A stretch of DNA of 64,000 nt from an uncultured Caldilineaceae bacterium (GCA_951813625.1 CATOTS010000034.1:62001-126000); one strand, 5' to 3'. Positions 52,622 to 61,212 are shown, counted from the stretch's first letter. Notes: a model not told the origin generated them from the sequence alone. Program-made: numbers and translations.

Positions 52622-53266
52622 ATCCACGAATTTGCGCGAATCTCCACGAAGAACGTCAACTGTGGGTTGTGTAAGGGGGGCGTTGCGGGGGGAGTCCCCC
52701 CGCACGAGGGAGGGCCGAAGGCCCGACCGTCCGGAACTGCAGTGGCCAGTGGTCAGTGGCCAGTGGCCGGCAACGTCAAGGGCAAGGGCTTAATCCACGA
52801 ATTTGCGCGAATCTCCACGAAGAACGTCAACTGCGGGTTGGGTCAAGGGGGGCGTTGCGGGGGGAGTCCCCCCGCACAAGGGAGGGCCGAAGGCCCGACC
52901 GTCCAGAACTGCAGTTGCCAGTGGCCAGTGGGCAGTGGGCAGTTGCCGGCAACGTCAAGGGCAAGGGCTTAATCCACGAATTTGCGCGAATCTCCACGAA
53001 GAACGTCAACTGCGGGTTGTGTCAGGGGGGCGTTGCGGGGGGAGTCCCCCCGCACAAGGGAGGGCCGAAGGCCCGACCGTCCGGAACTGCCGGAACCTGG
53101 AACTCGAACTGCAACGTCAAGGGCAAGGGCTTGATCCACGAATTTGCGCGAATCTCCACGAAGAACGTCAACTGCGGGTTGTGTCAGGGGGGCGTTGCGG
53201 GGGGAGTCCCCCCGCACAAGGGAGGGCCGAAGGCCCGACCGCCCAGAATGGCAGTGGCCCGTTGCC
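52622..53266. repeat. tandem array of four 160-180-bp composite repeats
   Basis: Units begin with ATCCACGAATTTGCGCGAAT at 52622, 52793, 52972 and 53134. Each unit is that element, then GAACGTCAACTGCGGGTTG, then the full GC-rich palindrome also found in the MITEs (about 52675-52732, 52847-52904, 53026-53083, 53188-53244), then a variable GGCCAGTGG-rich linker and GTCAAGGGCAAGGGCTT. The linkers vary in length, so this is not CRISPR. No coding function is credible although open frames run through it. Confidence 0.9.
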
Positions 53267-53405
53267 AGTGACCAGGAACGGCCGGGGGCAGTGGAAAGTG
53301 GAACGGCCATGACTCCTCCGCTACCCGAGGAAAGGGCATTTTCTCCCCTGTTTTGGACTGCACCCGGTTAATTCGATTTTCCACCCGCGAGATGCCCGCC
53401 GCGTC

Positions 53406-53434
53406 TGGACAAGAACCGGCAAGACTGCTACTCT
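53406..53434 (+). promoter_or_regulatory. possible promoter for 53476-53880
   Basis: TGGACA (53406-53411), a 17-base spacer and TACTCT (53429-53434) lie about 42 bases before the ATG. The -10 is weak. Confidence 0.35.
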
Positions 53435-53475
53435 ACTTCGCGCAACGAGCGTGAACAGGGGAGACCAGGAGAAGC

Positions 53476-53880
53476 ATGGCCGAGAGTGGCCCCGGGACTT
53501 TGATTGCAAGTGCGGTCTATCGCTTCGCACGAACGCGTAACATCCGATATTATCGGGCCGAACGAACCCGCTCCGGCATCGACTTCCTGTATCCCATCAG
53601 TGTCGGCGGTTCTCGCATCGTCGACACGAGCGACAGTGGACGCGACTACGTTGTCCTGTACCTGCTGACCAAATGGGGCAAGCTGGCTGCCGGAGGCTAC
53701 TGGCTGAATCCAAGACAGATCTTCGAGAAGGCCTACGTTACCGATGCCACCCCTGCCGACCTGGTCCTGGTCGCCGAAAGTATTGAGGACCTGCCCGATG
53801 CTCACCTTCTTCTCGATGACGTGCTGAACCGCGCCGAAATTGAGGTAGACATGGACGTGTGGGGCGGCGCTCTGGACTGA
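53476..53880 (+). CDS. hypothetical protein upstream of hisI
   Basis: This encodes 134 residues, MAESGPGTLIASAVYRFART then YYRAERTRSGIDFLYPISVG and YVVLYLLTKWGKLAAGGYWL. AGGAG is well placed before the ATG. It looks like a compact alpha/beta soluble protein with an acidic C terminus (AEIEVDMDVWGGALD). I recognise no family. It is followed by hisI after 45 bases on the same strand and may be co-transcribed, but a role in histidine synthesis is not implied. Confidence 0.65.
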   Translation: MAESGPGTLIASAVYRFARTRNIRYYRAERTRSGIDFLYPISVGGSRIVDTSDSGRDYVVLYLLTKWGKLAAGGYWLNPRQIFEKAYVTDATPADLVLVAESIEDLPDAHLLLDDVLNRAEIEVDMDVWGGALD

Positions 53881-53925
53881 AGATCGAAAAACGGTTGCAA
53901 CTACAGTGATGACGTGAGAAGCGCA

Positions 53926-54384
53926 ATGAGTCTCCTGGAAGAAGGAACAGAACTTACCCTCGATTTCGCCAAACTTCAGGCGATTGGCAGGGGCGATGCC
54001 GCGGTCATCCCGGTCGCCGTGCAGGACGCTGACAGCAAAGATGTGCTTATCGTTGCCTACGCGAACGAGGAGGCGCTGATCTACACCCTCACCCACGGCG
54101 TGGCCGCCTTCTGGAGCACATCGCGCAACGAACTGTGGGTAAAGGGGGCCACTTCAGGCGACACGCTTGAGCTGGTCGAAGTTCGCGTAAACTGCGAGCA
54201 GAACTCCCTGCTCTATCTCGTCCGTCCGGTTGGCGCGGGTGCATGCCACACCAGGGACGCGGCGGGCAAGGCACGCCCTGGATGTTACTATCGCCGCGTC
54301 GAGGCCGGTCTCCGGTCGAACCAAACTGCAGGCGGTGCGCCCGCTCCCCAGTGGCAACTGGAGCATGTCATCCGGCAAGAATGA
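53926..54384 (+). CDS. hisI: phosphoribosyl-AMP cyclohydrolase (HisI)
   Basis: This encodes 152 residues from MSLLEEGTELTLDFAKLQ (ATG preferred over GTG at 53914). HisI opens the adenine ring of phosphoribosyl-AMP in histidine synthesis. The family core VLIVAYANEEALIYTLTHGV, FWSTSRNELWVKGATSGDTL and ACHTRD with the later Cys in RPGCYYRR is present. The metal region is unusual: the common DCDxD appears as NCEQN, so the Cys is kept but the three Asp are Asn, Glu and Asn. No HisE domain is fused. hisG follows 80 bases later. Confidence 0.9.
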   Translation: MSLLEEGTELTLDFAKLQAIGRGDAAVIPVAVQDADSKDVLIVAYANEEALIYTLTHGVAAFWSTSRNELWVKGATSGDTLELVEVRVNCEQNSLLYLVRPVGAGACHTRDAAGKARPGCYYRRVEAGLRSNQTAGGAPAPQWQLEHVIRQE

Positions 54385-54464
54385 ATTACGTCGCGGCGTT
54401 TCCTACCCCCGGCAGATAGCCGTTCGAAAATCCGAAACCCAAGACTTATGAATTGAGGACCTTG

Positions 54465-55337
54465 ATGAGCCGCTTAACACTCGGAGTGCCGAAAGGGAGC
54501 CTGCAGGAATCCACCATAGCCCTTTTTGCCAAGGCCGGCTATCAGCTTTACGTGCGGGGCCGGTCCTACGCGCCCTATATCGACGACCCGGAGATCGGTT
54601 GCCTTATGTTCCGAGCGCAGGAGATCGCCCGCTATGTCGAGCGCGGCGTACTCGACGTCGGGCTAACGGGCAAGGACTGGGTGCTCGAGAACGAGGCGGA
54701 CGTGCGCGAGGTTGAGGACCTGGTCTACAGTAAGGCCACCAACCAGGCCTATCGTTGGGTGCTGGCTGTGCCCGATGATTCCGGCATTCACCGGCCGCAG
54801 GACCTGGAGGGCAAGCGTATCGCGACCGAGCTCGTTCAGGTTACACGCCGCTACCTGGAGCGGCACGGCGTCCGCGCCGAAGTCGAATACTCATGGGGCG
54901 CGACCGAGGTCAAGGCGCCGCTGTTGGTCGACGCGGTGGTGGAGGGGACGGAGACCGGCTCTTCGCTGCGCGCGAACCGGCTGCGTATCGTCGACACGGT
55001 TGCCGAATCCACCACCAAGCTGATAGCAAATCACGAGGCATGGGGTGATCCGTGGAAGCGGCAGAAGATCGAGAACCTGGCGATGCTTCTGAAGGGGGCG
55101 TTACAGGCCGGCGCCAAGGTCGGGCTCAAGATGAACGTTCCCCGGACTTCCCTGGAGCAGATTACCGCCCAGCTGCCCGCTCTGCACGCCCCTTCGATCA
55201 CCAATCAGACCGACCCCGACTGGGTTGCGCTCGAAGTGATAATTGACGAAAAGATTGTGCGCGACCTTATCCCCGACCTGAAGCAGGCGGGCGCCACTGG
55301 TATTATCGAGTACCCGCTGAACAAGGTGATCTATTGA
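54465..55337 (+). CDS. hisG: ATP phosphoribosyltransferase (HisG, long form)
   Basis: This encodes 290 residues from MSRLTLGVPKGSLQEST. It joins ATP and PRPP in the first step of histidine synthesis. The N-terminal motif is LGVPKGSLQESTIALFAKAG, the periplasmic-binding-protein-like core has VERGVLDVGLTGKDWVLEN, and the phosphate-binding region reads LVDAVVEGTETGSSLRANRL. The length and C-terminal ACT-like domain (TSLEQITAQLPALHAPSITN, ATGIIEYPLNKVIY) show the long, self-sufficient form that is inhibited by histidine and needs no HisZ. GAGGA precedes the ATG. The rest of the his pathway is not in the window. Confidence 0.92.
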   Translation: MSRLTLGVPKGSLQESTIALFAKAGYQLYVRGRSYAPYIDDPEIGCLMFRAQEIARYVERGVLDVGLTGKDWVLENEADVREVEDLVYSKATNQAYRWVLAVPDDSGIHRPQDLEGKRIATELVQVTRRYLERHGVRAEVEYSWGATEVKAPLLVDAVVEGTETGSSLRANRLRIVDTVAESTTKLIANHEAWGDPWKRQKIENLAMLLKGALQAGAKVGLKMNVPRTSLEQITAQLPALHAPSITNQTDPDWVALEVIIDEKIVRDLIPDLKQAGATGIIEYPLNKVIY

Positions 55338-55400
55338 AACTCTTGGGTGAGGGTTCTCTTGTCTTCAGGGCGGAAGTAGCAACATTGGAGAAGGGCTCCA

Positions 55401-56441
55401 ATGCTAAAGGAACTTGAGATCCGGCATTTTCGAGTTTTTAGAATGCTTAAGGTGACCCAGCTGCGTCGTATCAATCTGATTGCAGGACGTAACAATTCGG
55501 GAAAGACGAGCTTGCTTGAGGCCATTTTCCTTCTTGCTGGAGCAGGAAGGGCAGACATGCTAATGAACCCGAACGTAGTAAGAATCGGACCAAGCGGTCG
55601 TGTCCTGGGGGACGCTCTTTGGAGGCCACTTTTCTCGGATCTTGACATTGATAAGTCGATTGAGATAGAGGGCCTCAGTTCGCCCCGAGAACAGTTGAAA
55701 CTGGAGGTCTTTCGAGGTGGACAGCAAGCGACAGAGATTCCCCCTGATTTTGCAGGCGAAACTTCAGTGTCTTCGCTACCTGAGATCAAGTCACTTGAGG
55801 TTCGCTATTGCGGGCCAAATGAAAAACCCATTTCAAGCCGCCTCACAGTTGAAGGGCCGGAAGTCAAAGTGGAACAGCCTAGCACACCAGCTGCATTCGA
55901 CGCGACGATAATCCAGGCTCGAACCGCCGATAGCAAGGAAGACGCCATGAGGCTGGCCAGGCTAAGGAAACAGAAGCGCGTCGACTTCCTCCTTGAGGCG
56001 CTTCAAATCATAGATCCAGAGCTACAGAGTATTGAGGACAACTCCTCGAGCGGGACACCAATGATCTGGGGAGACATTGGACTAACGGAGCTTGTCCCTT
56101 TGGCTGTCATGGGCGAAGGAATGGCCCATCTTGCACGCCTAGTTTTGGCGATTTCTCAGTCTCCAGACGGTGTTGTCTTAGTAGACGAAATTGAGAATGG
56201 AATTCACCACTCTGTATTGCCAGAAATTTGGCGCGCCATCGATACGGCGTCCAGGCGGTTCAATACTCAGATATTTGCGACTACACATAGCTTTGAATGT
56301 GTTAGGGCAGCGCATGAATCCCTCGGCGGCGATGACTTTCGGCTGCATAGGCTTGAAAAAACCGACGATGGCAACCGATGCGTCACTTATGACCCCGATT
56401 CGATTGCAGCCGCGCTCGATTTCAATCTCGAGGTTCGGTAG
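55401..56441 (+). CDS. AAA/ABC-type ATPase of an OLD/PARIS-like module
   Basis: This encodes 346 residues. MLKELEIRHFRVFRML is the usual start of OLD/RecF-type ATPases. Walker A is GRNNSGKTS (29-37), the ABC-signature-like segment is VMGEGMAHLARL, Walker B is GVVLVDEIENG (about 255-265), and the switch His is in FATTHSFECV. The insert between Walker A and signature is short. It is followed after 2 bases by a TOPRIM-like protein gene, so the pair looks like a split OLD nuclease: ATPase sensor plus nuclease, as in PARIS (AriA/AriB). Codon use appears less GC-biased than in the neighbouring his genes, which suggests acquisition. Confidence 0.85.
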   Translation: MLKELEIRHFRVFRMLKVTQLRRINLIAGRNNSGKTSLLEAIFLLAGAGRADMLMNPNVVRIGPSGRVLGDALWRPLFSDLDIDKSIEIEGLSSPREQLKLEVFRGGQQATEIPPDFAGETSVSSLPEIKSLEVRYCGPNEKPISSRLTVEGPEVKVEQPSTPAAFDATIIQARTADSKEDAMRLARLRKQKRVDFLLEALQIIDPELQSIEDNSSSGTPMIWGDIGLTELVPLAVMGEGMAHLARLVLAISQSPDGVVLVDEIENGIHHSVLPEIWRAIDTASRRFNTQIFATTHSFECVRAAHESLGGDDFRLHRLEKTDDGNRCVTYDPDSIAAALDFNLEVR

Positions 56442-56443
56442 AC

Positions 56444-57076
56444 ATGGCTGAACAGGAAAACATCGTGTCTAAGATTCAGTTGTTGGTCGAAGGTAACGAC
56501 CACAGGAATTTCTTTAGGGCATTCATTTCGCACCTTGCGATCGAAGATATCCAAATCAGAAGTTTCGGAGGTGTGGGGGAGCTTGGTCGTTATTTACGAG
56601 CCTTTTTCAATGAACCGGGTTTTCGAGACAAGGTCGAATGCCTCGGCATCGTTCGTGATGCCGAAGATTCGGCTGTGGACGCCATAAGAAGCGTTCGATC
56701 AAGTTTGAAGCGGGTCGGACTGGAGCTGTCAGAAGATCCGAGAACTCCAAGTGACAACAGACCCTCCGTGGGTGTCTTGATTCTTCCTGGTGGCGGTCGA
56801 CCTGGAATGCTCGAAACTCTCCTATGCGAGACATTCGCAGGCTCGATCGAAGACAACTGCATCAACAGGTTCTTTGAATGCATTGAGCAAGGCGGCGTTG
56901 GGGAAATAAAGCGACTAGACAAGGCTCGCGCTTGGGCCTATTTGACGACGAGACCAGACCCCCATCACTCCGTTGGATATGCAACTGCTAAGGGCTATTG
57001 GGGAGAACTTGATCAACCCGCATTCGACGTCATTCGGGAGTTTCTCAAGAATATGTGCTCGGAAGACTCTTCATGA
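56444..57076 (+). CDS. TOPRIM-like (DUF3226-type) partner of the ATPase
   Basis: This encodes 210 residues. The first strand ends QLLVEGNDHRNFFRAFI (invariant TOPRIM Glu), then IQIRSFGGVGELGRYL, and the acidic motif after the third strand is LGIVRDAEDSAVDAI, a DxE-type version of the usual DxD. VGVLILPGGGRPGMLETLLC is typical of DUF3226 proteins. It is translationally coupled to the ATPase gene. In related two-gene systems the TOPRIM protein is the nuclease effector released by the ATPase on phage sensing. Here that role is inferred from architecture; size is smaller than AriB. Confidence 0.8.
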   Translation: MAEQENIVSKIQLLVEGNDHRNFFRAFISHLAIEDIQIRSFGGVGELGRYLRAFFNEPGFRDKVECLGIVRDAEDSAVDAIRSVRSSLKRVGLELSEDPRTPSDNRPSVGVLILPGGGRPGMLETLLCETFAGSIEDNCINRFFECIEQGGVGEIKRLDKARAWAYLTTRPDPHHSVGYATAKGYWGELDQPAFDVIREFLKNMCSEDSS

Positions 57077-57109
57077 TAATAACTGTATAGGCCAATCAGG
57101 AGCCGCCCC

Positions 57110-57889
57110 ATGTCGATCAAACAGTCGGTCTGTATCCCCATTTTGCCGCAGGACGTCATGCCCCGCGACCAGTTGTTTGCCGAAATCGCCGCCATTGGCT
57201 TCCCGGCGATCGAGATCTGGCAGCGCGGCGACGACTTTGTAGAACTCTGTCAGACGGCGGCCGATTGCGGTCTACAGCTGATAAGCATGATCGGCCACGA
57301 CTCGCTGCCCGACGGCCTCAACAACGCTGGCAACCACGACCGCATCGTAGATGAGCTGAAGGACTCGGTCGACCTGGCAGTGGCGCACGGCCTACGTGCG
57401 CTGATCTGCTTCAGCGGCAACCACATTGCCGGTATGAGCAACGAGGAGGCGATCGCAAACACCGTCGCCGGTTTGCGCCGCGTTGCGCCCTACGCCGAAG
57501 ACAACGGTATCGTTCTCATGCTCGAGCTGCTCAACTCCAAGGTCGACCACCCCAACTACCAGTGCGACAACAGCGCCTGGGGACTGGAAGTGCAGCGCCG
57601 GGTTGACAGCCCAAACGTCAAGCTTCTTTTTGACATTTACCACATGCAGATCATGGAAGGCGACGTGTTGCGCACCATGACCGCCAATCTGGAGGCAATA
57701 GGCCATCTGCATACCGCGGGCAATCCGGGGCGGAATGAGCTCGACGACGCCCAGGAACTGAACTACCGCGGCATCTGCCGTGTTCTCTCCGAAGCCGGTT
57801 ACGAAGGGTATATCGGCCACGAATTCCGCCCGCGAGGTGACCTGGTTGCCGGGCTGCGCCAGGCATTTGAACTGTGTAACGTCAACTGA
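57110..57889 (+). CDS. hydroxypyruvate isomerase-like TIM-barrel protein
   Basis: This encodes 259 residues of the AP_endonuc_2 barrel, Hyi group. It starts MSIKQSVCIPILPQDVM, with conserved IEIWQRGDDFVELC, and metal or acid-base residues Glu in VLMLELLNSKVDHPNYQCD, Asp/His in KLLFDIYHMQIMEGD, His in GHLHTAGNPGRNE and Glu in GYIGHEFRPRGD. Hyi interconverts hydroxypyruvate and tartronate semialdehyde, but many homologues act on other sugars. AGGAG lies before the ATG. It starts a run with a sulfatase, so degradation of a sulfated sugar is plausible. Confidence 0.87.
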   Translation: MSIKQSVCIPILPQDVMPRDQLFAEIAAIGFPAIEIWQRGDDFVELCQTAADCGLQLISMIGHDSLPDGLNNAGNHDRIVDELKDSVDLAVAHGLRALICFSGNHIAGMSNEEAIANTVAGLRRVAPYAEDNGIVLMLELLNSKVDHPNYQCDNSAWGLEVQRRVDSPNVKLLFDIYHMQIMEGDVLRTMTANLEAIGHLHTAGNPGRNELDDAQELNYRGICRVLSEAGYEGYIGHEFRPRGDLVAGLRQAFELCNVN

Positions 57890-57958
57890 GGCGCCGGACC
57901 CCGTTCGCCCGGGCTCGCTGCGCCTTTCGATCCCCGTTACCCTTCCACTGGAACCGAC

Positions 57959-59383
57959 ATGCCGAAACAGCCACACGTTATCTACATCCTTTCCGACGAG
58001 CATTTCGGCGGCGCCATGGGCCATATGGGCGATGCCAATGTGCGCACGCCCAACATGGACAGAATGGCGGCGGAGGGGATCAGTTTCGAGCGGGCCTACG
58101 CCAACTGTCCTGTCTGTACGCCGTCGCGCGGCACGATTTTTTCGGGACGCCACGCGCACGCCGGCCCGGTACAGTTTTTCTTCGACGTGTTCAAGGCGAG
58201 CGCGCCGAGCACGGCGACGGCGCTGCGCGCGGCCGGTTACCACACCGCCTACTTCGGCAAGTGGCACTGCGGTGTCGTCCATGACCAGGAGCCGGCCCTG
58301 GTCCGGGAGCGGCGCGAAGAGTACACGCGCTGGCCGCATCGGACGCCCGAATATCATCGCGCCGGCTTCCAGGACTGGCACGGTTTCGAGATCAACAATG
58401 CCCCATTCAAAGGCTTCTACTATAATCGCGATGAGGCTGACCCGCGCTCGATGGAGGGTTATCAGACCGACTTTCTGACCGACCTCGCAATCGACTATCT
58501 GCGCGCCTACGACAGAGAGGAGCCGCTCTTCCTCGTTCTCAGCGTCGAGCCGCCCCACTTTCCGCTTGAGGCACCGGAGGCGTTCGAGCGTTTTGACCCC
58601 GACGCGCTGGAAACGCCGCCCAACTTCGCTGATTCACCGGAGATGCGCGCCCAGCTGGCCACCTACTATGCGATGGTCGAGAACCTGGACTGGAACATCG
58701 GCAGGCTGGTCGAGGCGCTGGACGGTGTGCCCGACTTCAGGGACAACCGGTTGACAGTTTACTTTTCCGACCACGGCGACTACATGGGTTCGCATGGCGC
58801 GATCAACCGCAAAGAACATCCCCACGAGAACTCGGTCCGCATTCCGGCCATCTTCCACTGGCCGGAGCAGATCCCGGCGAAGGGCCGCCGCGACGGTCTG
58901 CTCTTCAGCCTCGTAGACCTGTTGCCCACCACGCTCGGTCTGCTTGGGCTGGACGTGCCGGGCCACTGCCAGGGGACCGACTTCAGCGACGCGCTGCGGG
59001 GCGAGCGGGCGTTCAGGGGGCCCGAGGCTGTCCTGTTGGAAATGTCGGGCATTCCGCGCTGGACTCTTGACTCTCTCGACTGGCGCGGGCTGGTCACTTC
59101 GCGCTGGAAGTATGCTTTCTATGAGACAGGTCATGAGTTGCTCTTCGACCTCGAGAACGACCCGTTCGAGATGAACAATCTTGTTGAAGCCGACCCGGAG
59201 ACTTGCGCGGCGATGCGAGGGCGTCTGCTGGAATTGCTGGCCGACAGCCGCGAACCGTACTTCGACGTACTGATTGAGGACGGCGCGCCGGTACAAGGCC
59301 CGGCGCTGGACGTAGGGGCGTCGCGGCGCAAGGGCAATCTGGCGCCTATCTGGCCTGAACTCGTCCGCCGCCTGGAATCGTGA
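57959..59383 (+). CDS. type I sulfatase
   Basis: This encodes 474 residues of the alkaline-phosphatase-like superfamily. The metal site starts at YILSDEHFGGAMGH (Asp13), and Cys53 in NCPVCTPSRGTIFSGRH is the C-x-P-S-R formylglycine site; the formylglycine-generating enzyme must be elsewhere. Further active-site residues are in AYFGKWHCG, and YFSDHGDYMGSHG carries the second metal Asp/His. No signal peptide is visible, so it appears cytoplasmic and would act on small imported sulfated substrates rather than polysaccharides. The stop overlaps the start of the nucleotidyltransferase gene. Confidence 0.93.
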   Translation: MPKQPHVIYILSDEHFGGAMGHMGDANVRTPNMDRMAAEGISFERAYANCPVCTPSRGTIFSGRHAHAGPVQFFFDVFKASAPSTATALRAAGYHTAYFGKWHCGVVHDQEPALVRERREEYTRWPHRTPEYHRAGFQDWHGFEINNAPFKGFYYNRDEADPRSMEGYQTDFLTDLAIDYLRAYDREEPLFLVLSVEPPHFPLEAPEAFERFDPDALETPPNFADSPEMRAQLATYYAMVENLDWNIGRLVEALDGVPDFRDNRLTVYFSDHGDYMGSHGAINRKEHPHENSVRIPAIFHWPEQIPAKGRRDGLLFSLVDLLPTTLGLLGLDVPGHCQGTDFSDALRGERAFRGPEAVLLEMSGIPRWTLDSLDWRGLVTSRWKYAFYETGHELLFDLENDPFEMNNLVEADPETCAAMRGRLLELLADSREPYFDVLIEDGAPVQGPALDVGASRRKGNLAPIWPELVRRLES

Positions 59384-60267
59384 CAGAGCTCGACTTTCAA
59401 CTCCCGATCGACCTTGAACCCCACATAGAGGAGTGGACTACAGGCGCTTCGGTCGCCTTCGCCCTGCTGGGCAGCTACGCCCGCGGCGAGGCAGGCCATT
59501 TCAGCGACGTGGACGTCGTCCACTTTGTAAACGACGAAAAGCTTGCAGATAGCAGCTGCAGCTTCTTGATCGAGAGAATCGCCGGCAGTAATGCATCGAA
59601 CCCATCCAGGGGCGGCAAGTACTTTCCCTGCCTGGTCGTGCGAAGCACCGCGACGCCAAGCCAGGTTGAAAGTTGGTTCACTGAGCCGTGGCAGGCGGTC
59701 AATTTCGTCGCGGGACTACGCGAAGGACGCTCTCTTTGGGATCCTCAAGGCGCTTTTGCCGCCATTCAGGAGAGGGCGCGCCGATTTGCGTGGACGGCGG
59801 CGATCCAGGAAAAGGCGAGCCGCCGAGCGGGCGAGGAAGTGGTCGGCTGGATCGAGGAAGTTCACAAGGGGCTGGAAGGATTGCGTCGCAACGACACAGG
59901 CCGGTTGCTCAACGCCCGCTTCGGCCTGTCATGGGGTCTGGCCGGGGTGATGCGGCTGCAGAAAGGCGTCCTATCAGCCAGTGACAACGCCTTTTACGAC
60001 GACGTTATCGGCGCCGTCGGTGCGGATAGCGAATGGGCTTGCCTGCTTCGTCGCGCTTTCGGCGTATCAAGTGGAGACTCAGGCGCTCGTTGCTTGCTAC
60101 ACGAAATGGTGCACGCCGGACTGCTCCTCTACTGCGAAACATTTGAACTGCTGAAGGATGCGATTGCAGTTGAGCACTATCCTCTGATCGAGGCGACAGT
60201 TCGCTGCATTCGCTCAGAGGTGGGCCCCCACAACCGGATCGACGCGCGCGCCAGAACGGGAGGGTGA
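59380..60267 (+). CDS. nucleotidyltransferase-domain protein
   Basis: This encodes 295 residues from GTG at 59380, which overlaps the sulfatase stop (GTGA). The polymerase-beta-type motif FALLGSYARGEAGHFSDVDVV gives G-S and D-x-D metal ligands at about residues 30-48. The C-terminal two thirds are helical (KASRRAGEEVVGWIEEVHKG, RLLNARFGLSWGLAGVMRLQ) and may bind the acceptor. Related proteins include minimal nucleotidyltransferases and aminoglycoside-type adenylyltransferases; no acceptor can be assigned. Its tight coupling to a sulfatase is unexpected. Confidence 0.75.
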   Translation: MTELDFQLPIDLEPHIEEWTTGASVAFALLGSYARGEAGHFSDVDVVHFVNDEKLADSSCSFLIERIAGSNASNPSRGGKYFPCLVVRSTATPSQVESWFTEPWQAVNFVAGLREGRSLWDPQGAFAAIQERARRFAWTAAIQEKASRRAGEEVVGWIEEVHKGLEGLRRNDTGRLLNARFGLSWGLAGVMRLQKGVLSASDNAFYDDVIGAVGADSEWACLLRRAFGVSSGDSGARCLLHEMVHAGLLLYCETFELLKDAIAVEHYPLIEATVRCIRSEVGPHNRIDARARTGG

Positions 60268-60369
60268 TGACTTTTCTGAATGCGCGACACCAGTTGCGCC
60301 GTTCGCGGTTTCTTCGGTAAGATTAGGCCGCAAACGGTCGCCCCGTCCATTCCCACAGGAGTTGGCCAC

Positions 60370-61158
60370 ATGCTGACACAGGAACAGGTAGACTTTTACC
60401 ACGAAAACGGCTTCCTGCGCATCCCCAAGGTCTTCACGCCCGAAGAGACCCAGGAGCTCTCCGAAGAGATGGACAGGCTGGTCGAGGACTGGGCCTTCAC
60501 CAGCCCCGGTTGGAGCGGCCCCTGGCGTCTGGCCTACATGGATCCGGAGACAGAAAAGAGATCGAAACTGACGGCGATGCACGACCTCCACTTTTACTCG
60601 GTAGCCTGGATGCGCGCGGCCACGAATCCGAAGCTGGCTGGGGCCCTCGGCCAGCTATTGGGTGAGAACGTCGAATTGCACCACACAACGATGCACATAA
60701 AGCCGCCGCAGACCGGTCACCCTTTCCCAATGCACCAGGACAACCCCTTCTACGGCCACCAGGATGGTCGCTTTATCGACACGCTGGTCCATCTCGACGA
60801 TACCTGTCATGAGAACGGCGAAATTCGCTTTCTTGCAGGCTCTCACAAGATGGGTCACCTCGACCATATCATAGAGACCGAGGACGGTCCTTGCTCGCCT
60901 CATCTGCCCACTGACAAGTTTCACCTGGAGGACACGGTTGCGGTTCCGGCAAGGGCGGGCGACGTCGTGATATTCTGCATCGATACCGTGCACGGGTCCT
61001 ACATTAACCAGACGCAGAAGCCGCGCCGGCTTGTGCGCATGGGCTACCGCGACCCGGACAATCGCCAGGAATACGGTCAGAGCCTGGGGCGACCGGGTGT
61101 GATGGTCAGCGGTTACAGGATGCGCCAGGAAGGTGACGAACTGCTTCCGATTGCATGA
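60370..61158 (+). CDS. phytanoyl-CoA dioxygenase (PhyH) family protein, tandem copy 1
   Basis: This encodes 262 residues, MLTQEQVDFYHENGFLRIPK. The iron-binding His-x-Asp is in FPMHQDNPFYGHQDGRF, the distal His in DTVHGSYINQTQKP and the 2-oxoglutarate Arg in RRLVRMGYRDP. A conserved segment before the first His (ELHHTTMHIKPPQTGHP) and DDTCHENGEIRFLAGSHKMG match the next gene almost residue by residue, so the two arose by tandem duplication. The substrate is unknown; the GMC oxidoreductases downstream suggest successive oxidation of an alcohol or methylated compound. Confidence 0.9.
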   Translation: MLTQEQVDFYHENGFLRIPKVFTPEETQELSEEMDRLVEDWAFTSPGWSGPWRLAYMDPETEKRSKLTAMHDLHFYSVAWMRAATNPKLAGALGQLLGENVELHHTTMHIKPPQTGHPFPMHQDNPFYGHQDGRFIDTLVHLDDTCHENGEIRFLAGSHKMGHLDHIIETEDGPCSPHLPTDKFHLEDTVAVPARAGDVVIFCIDTVHGSYINQTQKPRRLVRMGYRDPDNRQEYGQSLGRPGVMVSGYRMRQEGDELLPIA

Positions 61159-61212
61159 TTTACGGACGAGGCGGCCAGATTCAGCCACAGGCCCGGGACA
61201 GGAGACGACCAA

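Noticed and set aside
52622..53266. CRISPR array
   Set aside because: Units are 160-180 bases, composite and degenerate, without short constant repeats and unique spacers; no cas genes.
52604..53312. Long overlapping frames in the repeat array
   Set aside because: Their translations simply repeat with the DNA unit and exist in several frames; no start signals.
53476..54384. HisI fused with or preceded by HisE
   Set aside because: The upstream protein and the HisI frame show no HisE (MazG-like) helices.
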